Assembly: GCF_001642955.1 (NCBI RefSeq)
Contig: NZ_LWSK01000019.1
Coordinates: 1-64,000, forward strand
Length of the DNA: 64,000 bases
Reading direction: 5' to 3'
Source: Rubripirellula obstinata
GTDB taxonomy: Bacteria > Planctomycetota > Planctomycetia > Pirellulales > Pirellulaceae
The first letter of the stretch is position 1. Each line of letters begins with the position of its first letter. Of this stretch, positions 43,823 through 51,605 are shown one piece after another. The position numbers and the translations under genes were made by a program. Under the pieces are notes generated by a model, which was given only the letters and a program-made list of their open reading frames with translations, was not told the DNA's origin and made no database searches.

Positions 43823-44737
43823 CTATGACTTGCGACGTCGAGCGCAGATTCCGCTGACGCCCAGGCCAAGCAGCAATGCCGCGCTGCCCGGTTCAGGAAT
43901 GGCAGTGACGGAAACGGTCGTGAATCCTGGATTTGTCGTGTTGAAGTCAATCAGCAGATTTGACACGCCGGCAACGCCATTGCCTGAGAGTTGGTTGGCT
44001 TCGGCGTAGCCGGTCAGAGTTCCCACCAGATCGCCAGGCACGGTCAACTGCCCAGTGCCGAGAAGATTGATGCTGGACCCAGCTTGGATCGAGGTACCTG
44101 GCGCGATGTTGTTCAACGCCAAGAGTCCACCATCAAGAATGTTGACCACTGCCGTTCCGCCTGATGGAGTGGACGCGTTGGTTGTACCGAGACCAAGAAT
44201 TCCGCCGGTCTGATTAAGGACACCGCCAATGCTAATGGTCGCTGATCCCAGCGAACCCAACCAAAGGTGATTTCCAACATTGGCCGTGCCGCCACTATTG
44301 ATTTCGATGACACCCGTTGCGGCGGCATCATTTGCAGCCCAGAGGATATTTTCGACGTTTAGGGTTCCGCCGTTGTTGACTCGAAGCGTTCCCGTGACGG
44401 CACCGTTGTTGCCGGCAAAGACATTGCCATTTTGCGAACCAGAGCTATCCGTCGTGACGACGCCACCACTGTTGATCTCAAGCGTGCCACTTTCATCAAC
44501 GCCAATTTGAATTCTGCCAACATTTGGAACGGTACTTGTTGCCGTCACGGTGGCACCGCCCCAATTCATTCGTGCGGTGTCGTTCACCCCGGGTATAACG
44601 CCACCTTGCCAGCCGGATGCAGTTGCCCAGTCGCCGTTGCTAATGTAGCGAATGTCCGCCGCGTCGGACCGTTGCACCATCGTTGCACTAAGCAGGCTGC
44701 CAAGCACTGCACAAACCATCATCATTTTTAACTTCAT
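43823..44737 (-). CDS. PEP-CTERM sorting domain protein with repetitive beta-structure
   Basis: 304 residues. Signal peptide about 1-26. The body has glycine/asparagine-rich short repeats (LEINSGGVVTT, LRVNNGGTLNVEN, IEINSGGTANVGNH) typical of autotransporter-like or polymeric beta-helix proteins. The C-terminus is IPEPGSAALLLGLGV followed by CARRRKS, the PEP-CTERM signal for exosortase-mediated export/anchoring. Function unknown; likely a surface or extracellular matrix protein. Own terminator downstream; the start is ATG 44737. It is divergent from the sigma factor gene. Confidence 0.88.
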   Translation of the reverse strand: MKLKMMMVCAVLGSLLSATMVQRSDAADIRYISNGDWATASGWQGGVIPGVNDTARMNWGGATVTATSTVPNVGRIQIGVDESGTLEINSGGVVTTDSSGSQNGNVFAGNNGAVTGTLRVNNGGTLNVENILWAANDAAATGVIEINSGGTANVGNHLWLGSLGSATISIGGVLNQTGGILGLGTTNASTPSGGTAVVNILDGGLLALNNIAPGTSIQAGSSINLLGTGQLTVPGDLVGTLTGYAEANQLSGNGVAGVSNLLIDFNTTNPGFTTVSVTAIPEPGSAALLLGLGVSGICARRRKS

Positions 44738-45110
44738 AACTATCTAGCCTTTTGCGATTGCAGTCCGCCTCGTACTCAACAGCGAACCAGGTAAAATGAA
44801 TACGACGAAGCTCGTTACCAGAGCTTTCCACGTGTTTGCCAAAAGCCAAGCAATGCGTATGGTTACGCTTAATGCGGGTTTTTTTCGCAATTATCTAGCA
44901 GACTGCGCCGGAAAGCGGCTTACGAGGGAATCGGCAGGTTTGCGTTTGTCGCTAAGCTGCCATTCAGATTTCCGCGATCTAGATATTCCACGGTTCGCAA
45001 GTAACCAAATCACTGTGGTGGCTATCTTTAATCAGACGGATAGAAAGCGGGGCTGGTGGAAGTCACGATTCAAAAACGGTCTGAGACTCATGGCGATTGG
45101 CAAGGTTGAG
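44738..45110. other. Intergenic region between PEP-CTERM and ECF sigma genes
   Basis: 373 bases holding the divergent promoters of both genes. The plus frame stays open here from 44796, but the composition and lack of a ribosome-binding site argue against coding. No repeat family, hairpin or operator is recognised. Confidence 0.6.
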
Positions 45111-45623
45111 ATGAGAACCCCTGAATTCATCCAGCTTTTGACGAGCAATCAGTCTCGGCTGTACGGGTACATCCTCTCGTTGACATTCGACCCAGATCAA
45201 GCGAATGACGTTCTGCAGCAGACCAATCAAATTCTGTGGCAGAAGGAAGAGGACTTTGAAATTGGGACCAACTTCATCGCTTGGTCCTTTCGAATCGCCT
45301 ACTTTCAAGTTCTCGCCCATCGAAAACGAATACAACGTGATCGATTGGTATTCGATGAAGACGTCCTTCGCGATATCGCTGATGTGCCCAGCAGCAGTGA
45401 CGAGACGTTTGAAATTCGCCAGCGACTCCTTCGTCATTGCCTAGAAAAACTAACTGAACATCAACGTCAATTTGTTCGCCTGCGTTATTCGAAAGGCTTA
45501 AAATTGGACGCTATTGCAACGGAAACCGACAGAAACGTGAACGCTGTTAAACAAATACTTTTTCGCGCACGTGCAGCTTTAATGGCCTGCGTCAGCGATT
45601 GTCTTCCAGAGGAGGCAAAGTGA
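45111..45623 (+). CDS. ECF-type RNA polymerase sigma factor (Rhodopirellula/Verrucomicrobium family)
   Basis: 170 residues. Sigma region 2 is seen in FIQLLTSNQSRLYGYILSL and QANDVLQQTNQILWQK (about 5-52); region 4 in LEKLTEHQRQFVRLRYSKG and KLDAIATETDRNVNAVKQIL (about 110-155). Planctomycetes encode many of these. I chose ATG 45111 because of aagg five bases upstream; ATG 45090 is an alternative. The stop codon overlaps the ATG of the next gene, a FecR-type membrane protein that probably acts as its anti-sigma factor. Confidence 0.9.
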   Translation: MRTPEFIQLLTSNQSRLYGYILSLTFDPDQANDVLQQTNQILWQKEEDFEIGTNFIAWSFRIAYFQVLAHRKRIQRDRLVFDEDVLRDIADVPSSSDETFEIRQRLLRHCLEKLTEHQRQFVRLRYSKGLKLDAIATETDRNVNAVKQILFRARAALMACVSDCLPEEAK

Positions 45624-47293
45624 TGGACGAATCAAAACGTGCTGAATTGCAAGAGCTGATGCAACTTCAACTCGATCAAGGGTTGGAAACGCAGCAACGC
45701 GTCAAGCTGTCTGATCTTCTGCGCGACGACCAACAGGCACAAGAATTTTATGTCGAATTTTGCCAACTGCACGCGATGTTGGCGTGGGAACATGGTGTGC
45801 TTCCCGAGGTGGCGTTCGATTCGGACCCGACCACTGCTGGATCTAAAACGACTCAGCGAATGGTTTCTTCGCACAACGTAACACGCCGTTGGAAAGGCTT
45901 GGCCATCGCCGCGACCACCATTCTTGTCGCATCGACGCTGTACAGTCTCGCTAATCAATCCAAGCTTGGTACGTCGGTAAGTCAGGACGCTTCGCCGCCA
46001 ATCCAAGCGATCGCAACGCCGTGGGAATCAAGATCGGTGGTTGCCTCTTTGGTCAACAAGGTCGGAGCAAGGTTGACTGTGCCTGGGTTGAAGCTTGATT
46101 TGTCGGTGGATGACGAAATACGAAACGGTCGATACGAATTGAGCAATGGACTGGTTGAAATCCGATTCATGAATCGTGTCGAGATGATTGTTGAGTCGCC
46201 CGCTTTGTTTGAGATTGAATCCAAGGATCGGGTCGTGCTGCATCGTGGTAAGATTTCTGCAAAAGTCTCGCCCGAAGGCAAAGGCTTTGTTGTTGATACG
46301 CCATCGTCCTACGTGACTGACTACGGCACTGAATTTTCTGTTTCTGTATTGTCAGATGATTCAAGCGAAGTGCATGTTCACAGTGGCGAGGTCGATGTGA
46401 AACCAAAGCGTGCACCGGAGAATACCGATGCGGTCCGGCTTGTCACCGATCAGGCGACGTTGGTGGAAGGAAACGGAGTCGTTCCGCAGGGAATCGATAT
46501 TGCGAAGGATCGCTTTATGCGAAGCTTGTCGGAATCTGATTCCGAGAGCGGTCGCTACGAAGAACTTTTTGCTGAACTTGCCCCAAGAGTGTTGTTTCAA
46601 ATGGCACCCAATCGCGATGGACTGACTTTGGTCGGAAACGGATCCGCGAAGCTGAGGGGACACTTGCATTACGAACAAATGGATACACCGATTTACGCAC
46701 CTGGACGAGTCGGCAGCGCCATTCGTTTGGATGGGCCGGCACGAGAAGCTTACGCAACCGTGGACGGCTACCCCAAATCTGAAACTGGTCAACTTTCAGT
46801 CAGCGCTTGGGTCCGCGCCGATAGTAGGCCGCGCTGGGCCGCGATCGCGAAGCACTGGGCGGTCGAACTGGTGCTGGATGATCAACAGCAAGAAACTTCT
46901 GAAAATGAAGGGCTGGGCGGGCAATTTCACTTTGGACTGCACGAAGACGACGGCGATTTGGAAATTCAGGTTCGTGACGAACGAGGCAAAATCGCGAAGA
47001 TTCGTGAGGGCACCCCGCTGACGCTTCGAGGCTGGCAACACGTCGCTTTCGTTGCTGATGGTCGGACGTTGACTCTTTATCGCAACGGCGAAGCTGTCGG
47101 TTCAACGCCCTGTGTCGGCGTTGCCGTGGACGGACCCGATCGAATGGGGATCGGCGTGAAGCTTAACCCCAAGGGAGATCGACCAGACGCCCGCAATCCC
47201 GGCTATTGGCACGGCCGAATTGACGAACTCGCAATCTTCCACCAAGCACTCTCCACCGACGATATCAAGCGACTCGCCAAACCAGCAAAGTAA
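45623..47293 (+). CDS. FecR-domain membrane protein with LamG domain (probable anti-sigma)
   Basis: 556 residues. A cytosolic N-terminal part (1-95) with the ASD-like helix DESKRAELQELMQLQLDQGL precedes a single membrane segment (about 95-115, GLAIAATTILVASTLYSLA). Outside lie a FecR-type region (about 150-290, including GLVEIRFMNRVEMIVESPA and VDTPSSYVTDYGTEFSV) and a LamG/concanavalin-like domain (about 360-545, with LSVSAWVRAD and GWQHVAFVADG). The overlap with the sigma gene (TGATG) and aggagg upstream indicate coupling. It probably senses an outside ligand, perhaps a glycan, and controls the sigma. Confidence 0.85.
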   Translation: MDESKRAELQELMQLQLDQGLETQQRVKLSDLLRDDQQAQEFYVEFCQLHAMLAWEHGVLPEVAFDSDPTTAGSKTTQRMVSSHNVTRRWKGLAIAATTILVASTLYSLANQSKLGTSVSQDASPPIQAIATPWESRSVVASLVNKVGARLTVPGLKLDLSVDDEIRNGRYELSNGLVEIRFMNRVEMIVESPALFEIESKDRVVLHRGKISAKVSPEGKGFVVDTPSSYVTDYGTEFSVSVLSDDSSEVHVHSGEVDVKPKRAPENTDAVRLVTDQATLVEGNGVVPQGIDIAKDRFMRSLSESDSESGRYEELFAELAPRVLFQMAPNRDGLTLVGNGSAKLRGHLHYEQMDTPIYAPGRVGSAIRLDGPAREAYATVDGYPKSETGQLSVSAWVRADSRPRWAAIAKHWAVELVLDDQQQETSENEGLGGQFHFGLHEDDGDLEIQVRDERGKIAKIREGTPLTLRGWQHVAFVADGRTLTLYRNGEAVGSTPCVGVAVDGPDRMGIGVKLNPKGDRPDARNPGYWHGRIDELAIFHQALSTDDIKRLAKPAK

Positions 47294-47365
47294 CGCTGCT
47301 ACCAATTGGGGCTATTACCGAACGATTGGCGGAATCTCGCGAAATCAGATCGTTCGGTGCTCAAT

Positions 47366-47390
47366 TACGGCACACTTTGCTACGGCCTAC
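47366..47390. repeat. Degenerate half of family A
   Basis: tacggcacactttgctacgg then cctac resembles the right arm of family A. It lies in the 294-base convergent gap between the FecR/LamG gene and the next operon. Confidence 0.4.
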
Positions 47391-47533
47391 TTTTAAGGAT
47401 CGCTAAAACATCCTTATGCAAATGCAGGTGATCGCGGAGAAGTGTTGTGTCAATGATTACCAACTGGACTGCAACGGTACGGACTGCAAGCTGTCAGGTA
47501 CGCTCTTTCGGCAGGGGCCGGCAAGGCCCGGTC

Positions 47534-47566
47534 GGGCAATGGCTGGGCAATGGCTGGGCAATGGCC
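47534..47566. repeat. Three tandem 11-bp units
   Basis: gggcaatggct is repeated three times (the last ends in c) just before the end of the 1331-residue protein gene, inside a GC-rich stretch of imperfect inverted repeats (ggccggcaaggcccgg). No coding function; it may be part of another repeat family. Confidence 0.7.
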
Positions 47567-47587
47567 TCGCCCGGTTGCCTTGTTTGG

Positions 47588-50500
47588 CTACTCTTTGGCC
47601 TGGGCGTTTTTTAGCTTGCTGATTTGATCAGAGTAATGCTCGATTGCTGCGCGATAGCGTTCCGGAGGATTCTTTTTGTCGCCTTGCAGCATGTCGTCGC
47701 CCAATTGTCCAACCAATAAATTCCAACGTTGGTTTTCCTTCGCTAACTTTGGCTGGTTCGATGGGTTTTTAACGCGAGCACGATTCATGGCGTTGCGATA
47801 AGCCAAGTTGCTTAGACGCCCCATGCGTTGCTGCAATTGGTTCAGCCGACTCGACATTCCGCCGCGGTAATTGGACCAGTCACCCATGATCCGCAGGTTG
47901 CTGGGCCGTCTGCTAATCCCAAGCTCTTCCAGAAAGTCTTGTTCGTTTTCCAATTGAGCAAGAATCTGGTCGAGTGTCGGGTCGCGTAGCAACGATGCGA
48001 TGGGGTCTTCCGGTGGAATCTTGTCTAGTTCGTCGGCAATCGTTTGCAGGATTTCATCAAATGTTTGTTCGGCTTGATCGAATTTTTGTGTCATGGATTC
48101 TTGCTGGCGATTGGCCAGAGTCGAGTCGGCATCCAGCAACGTTTGAGCCGCAAACAATTGCGCCGCAGGAATCTCTACATCCAAAGACTTTTGCAGCTCT
48201 TTTGTTTTAGCACCGACACCGACAGGTAATGTCCCGTCTTGGTTCTGCAGTGCGGCCACCAATTGGCTTTCTAGGGAAGCGAGCTTTACGGAATACTGAA
48301 GCATCTGTTGCCGCTGGTCTTCCTGTTCAACCGAGTAGACTTCGTGAACAAGACCCTCTTGCAGCAAGTCCAACTTGCCCGTCCATCGCTGCAGTCCCTG
48401 CTGAACCTTCTCTAATTCTGGTAACCGTCGCGCCGTGTTGTTGACGACTTCGGGTTGAGTTGAAGAACGATTGAGACGTCTCAAGGCCTGAGCCACGTTG
48501 TCTAATTGCTTTTCAACCAGGATTGCCTTCGACAACAACGGTTCAAGTTTTCCAGACGCATCTGACCCCCAGGTTCCGTCCAAGATCATGGTCTCAACGT
48601 CCGCCACAACTTCGGTTAAGGCACTGCCCGTTGATCGAAAGTGGGTGACGAGGTCAGCAAACTCATTTTTTTCAGCGTCTTCTTTCAGCGGCAACCACGA
48701 TAAGAACTCATTGCGAACGTCAGCCAGTTCGTTGGCCAATTTTTCGACTTCAATCAAATGCAGTTCTGTGGCGTTGTTCAGATGGTTTGCTAGTTCGTCA
48801 GGCTGATCTGCAGCGGCCGACCACTGTGATACTTGCCTAGACAGCTGACGTTGCTCGCTGGCAAGCAGGGTCAATTGATCGCGGATGCTCCAGGTGCGTT
48901 GGTTCATGCGGTTCATGTAACGGCGTAGCAATTTGGGATCGTCAGCCAAGATGCGGGCGAGTTCGGCCATCATGTCCTGCTGCATTTGCAGCACCTCCTT
49001 TAGCCGCTTCAGGTACTCTTCGTCCAAATCAAATTCAGCACCCTTACGGTTTTGTCCATTGAGTGAAAAGCTCTCAGGATCAAGCATCGCCAGCGTATTT
49101 TCGATGAAGACCCGGTGCATCTTTTTGAATTTTAAAATGTCGTCCGCACGCTTTAGGTTGCGTTTGACTTGATCGAATTGCTCATCAATTTTCGCCAGCG
49201 TTGCCAGGGCGCGGCTGATGTGATTCCAGACGGTACGTGCATGCTGCAAACGAGCTTCGTCATGTGTGTTGATGGCTTTTTGAATTTCCGACCACGCCGG
49301 GGCGACATCCGCGGAACGGATGGATTCCAATCGCAAGCCAACAAAAGCATAAGGCGTGTTCTTGGTTTTCTCCTTAAGCAAAATGACGGCCTCGGAAGCC
49401 GCTTTTAATTTATCGGAAGCGCTTGTGAAAGCTAACTCAGCCGATTGATCGACCGTTGGCCCTGACATGACACTCTTCACGCTCTTTCCAGCGCTGGTCA
49501 AGGAATTTCTGAGCAAATCGAGTGTTGGTGAGATCGCAAGCTCTAATTTTTGACGGTCGTCAGAATTGAAACCGCCCGCATACTGGTCGACCTTAATCTG
49601 TTGCTGGCCACTGCTGGAGGATTGGCCTCCCACGTCCAAGGAACGCATTGCCATTCTGACCGGATCGCTCGCAGGTTTTGTTGGTTCTTTGTCGATGAGT
49701 TCTGGTCGGGATCGCTGCATCTCGGTCGAAGCAGTTTTCTCGCTCGCAGGTTTTGTCGATGAGGTCGATCGTTGTGACGAACTCGTTTGGCTTGAAGGTG
49801 CATTTGCATGCGAAGGTGCACTTGCATGCGAAGTTGCATTTGCATGCGAAGTTGATGAAGGCGGTTGATTTGCGTTGGTTGGATTTTTTTTCTGTGTCGA
49901 TGAGGCTGATTTCCCGATTGCGGATGAAGGTGATGATGGCTTGGTTGTTTCACCTTTCATGGATTTCGGATCTGGCAAACCAGGCGATTCTTTTCGAGTG
50001 GTTGCATCGTTTTTCTTTTGTGGCGAGACCGCTTGAACCATTTCGACGTCTTTCATCGGGTGCAATCCAGTCTGCTGGGACGCATCTTGAAGAGGTTGGA
50101 AGTTATCCCTAACGCGGATTTCGTAACGAATCTTGTCGCCGTTCTTTAGATCAAACTGAGCTAAATCCAGTTGAACGACGCCTTTGATTCGGCGTCGATC
50201 TGTGTTCGGTGCAATCGGGATTGGGACTTCATGTACTTTGGCTTCCAAGTCATCGGCCTGCTGCGTCGTCACTCGCAATGCCATTTCCTGAACGCCGAAA
50301 TCGTCGGTTGCGACAAAGTGAATGTCGATCGCCTCGTCCGGCAAAAGCACAGCAGTCTTGGTCGGTTTGACAATCTTGATTTTGGGAACTTGGTCTGGCA
50401 CCACCTGCAAGAAACACTCCGGTGCGCGACGATTGACCAGGCCATGCAGCTCTGTCAATTGGACTTCTACTTTGATTGGCTGTCGCAATTCAAGCGATCC

Positions 50501-51583
50501 GTCATAGAAACCGCTGGGGGAAAGTGCCATCGAGATCCAGTCCGTTTTCCCCATCACCAGGCGTGCCGTCCGCACCGACGTCTTGGGTTTGACTGCGACT
50601 TCTAAACGACTGCCCGCGACCACTCTCAATTTCTTCGGTAAGCGTTGGAAAGTCTGCGTTGGTTTGCCCGTGTATGCCGGCGGGACGATCCGCATGGTCA
50701 GATCTTCAATTTTCGGTCGATCGGCCACCGTTACCCGATGCCAATCCGTCTGGCCATCTCCAGCGCGAAACCGATAGTTGAACGATTCGAGTGCTTTGGA
50801 CGGTCGAAGGCGGGCAACGGAGCTGTCATTCTTGGATGGCCACAGTCGAGTTGTGGAGGGATTTGCACTGTCCAGGCGATTGGAAATGAATGCGACCTCA
50901 TCAACAGGTCGCCCTGAAAGCGAGGCCGTTAACTTAAACATTTCGTGGCGAGCGACGACATGATCGGCTTCGACTGCCGTCACTTTGGTCGTAGACAAGT
51001 TTGACCATGGCGCGAAAAAACGGCCCAACTGAACTAACGTTTTGGGTGTGTCCCAAGCGAACATCCCAAGCAACGTCACCGCAGCCAATGCCAAACACGC
51101 CATCGGAAGCTTCAGCATCCGGTACGTGACGATCGGTTTGCTCTCGACACCTTGATGCACCGTCAACGTTTCTTCGGTCAATCGATTCAACATCGCTGGA
51201 TGAAACAAGTTTTTTGATTCCAGGCGATCTTCGTGGCAGCTCATCAAGGTTGATACTCGCTGCTGATACGCAGGGTAAGTCGCATCAATATCCTTCGCCG
51301 CCGTCACCAATCGTTCATTGCTGTGCGTTCCACGTTTCCAAAGCGTCCAGGTGCAAAGGATGGCGGCCACCAGCGACAGAAAGCTCAAACTGAAACGCAG
51401 CGTGTAGCTAAACAAGTTCAACTGAGATTCAACAATCATCGCAACCAACATCATGATCGCCAACACTGCAGCACCTACTAGCCAGCTATATCGCCGATCG
51501 CGAATTTGCTTGGACCGACGAACCTGGTTCACCTGCCGCAGGATCGTTTCTTGGTTCGGTGTGTGCATGGTTTCTTGAATCAT
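47588..51583 (-). CDS. Large membrane-anchored coiled-coil protein (DUF4175-like)
   Basis: 1331 residues. Two N-terminal membrane segments (about 32-52 and 60-80) and a third near 155-175. Next are beta-rich parts with ExxxLDTxG-like extracellular repeats (about 200-480), a Ser/Thr/Ala/His linker (about 490-620) and long helical coiled coils to the end. It resembles planctomycete DUF4175-like proteins that follow MoxR/VWA operons. I chose ATG 51583 because ggagg lies five bases upstream; a TTG 12 bases earlier is possible. Last gene of the minus-strand operon. It probably forms an envelope scaffold; no enzymatic motif is seen. Confidence 0.75.
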   Translation of the reverse strand: MIQETMHTPNQETILRQVNQVRRSKQIRDRRYSWLVGAAVLAIMMLVAMIVESQLNLFSYTLRFSLSFLSLVAAILCTWTLWKRGTHSNERLVTAAKDIDATYPAYQQRVSTLMSCHEDRLESKNLFHPAMLNRLTEETLTVHQGVESKPIVTYRMLKLPMACLALAAVTLLGMFAWDTPKTLVQLGRFFAPWSNLSTTKVTAVEADHVVARHEMFKLTASLSGRPVDEVAFISNRLDSANPSTTRLWPSKNDSSVARLRPSKALESFNYRFRAGDGQTDWHRVTVADRPKIEDLTMRIVPPAYTGKPTQTFQRLPKKLRVVAGSRLEVAVKPKTSVRTARLVMGKTDWISMALSPSGFYDGSLELRQPIKVEVQLTELHGLVNRRAPECFLQVVPDQVPKIKIVKPTKTAVLLPDEAIDIHFVATDDFGVQEMALRVTTQQADDLEAKVHEVPIPIAPNTDRRRIKGVVQLDLAQFDLKNGDKIRYEIRVRDNFQPLQDASQQTGLHPMKDVEMVQAVSPQKKNDATTRKESPGLPDPKSMKGETTKPSSPSSAIGKSASSTQKKNPTNANQPPSSTSHANATSHASAPSHANAPSSQTSSSQRSTSSTKPASEKTASTEMQRSRPELIDKEPTKPASDPVRMAMRSLDVGGQSSSSGQQQIKVDQYAGGFNSDDRQKLELAISPTLDLLRNSLTSAGKSVKSVMSGPTVDQSAELAFTSASDKLKAASEAVILLKEKTKNTPYAFVGLRLESIRSADVAPAWSEIQKAINTHDEARLQHARTVWNHISRALATLAKIDEQFDQVKRNLKRADDILKFKKMHRVFIENTLAMLDPESFSLNGQNRKGAEFDLDEEYLKRLKEVLQMQQDMMAELARILADDPKLLRRYMNRMNQRTWSIRDQLTLLASEQRQLSRQVSQWSAAADQPDELANHLNNATELHLIEVEKLANELADVRNEFLSWLPLKEDAEKNEFADLVTHFRSTGSALTEVVADVETMILDGTWGSDASGKLEPLLSKAILVEKQLDNVAQALRRLNRSSTQPEVVNNTARRLPELEKVQQGLQRWTGKLDLLQEGLVHEVYSVEQEDQRQQMLQYSVKLASLESQLVAALQNQDGTLPVGVGAKTKELQKSLDVEIPAAQLFAAQTLLDADSTLANRQQESMTQKFDQAEQTFDEILQTIADELDKIPPEDPIASLLRDPTLDQILAQLENEQDFLEELGISRRPSNLRIMGDWSNYRGGMSSRLNQLQQRMGRLSNLAYRNAMNRARVKNPSNQPKLAKENQRWNLLVGQLGDDMLQGDKKNPPERYRAAIEHYSDQISKLKNAQAKE
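49801..49854 (-). repeat. Three 18-bp tandem units within the linker
   Basis: Units catttgcatgcgaaggtg, cacttgcatgcgaagttg and catttgcatgcgaagttg encode SHANAP-type repeats in the Ser/Ala/His linker of the 1331-residue protein. Unit length keeps the frame, so copy number can change without disrupting the gene. Confidence 0.85.
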
Positions 51584-51605
51584 TGCTTCCTCCAAGTTTG
51601 GTTGA

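Noticed and set aside
44796-45110. N-terminal extension of the sigma factor
   Set aside because: Open frame without sigma features or ribosome-binding site; family members start near ATG 45111.
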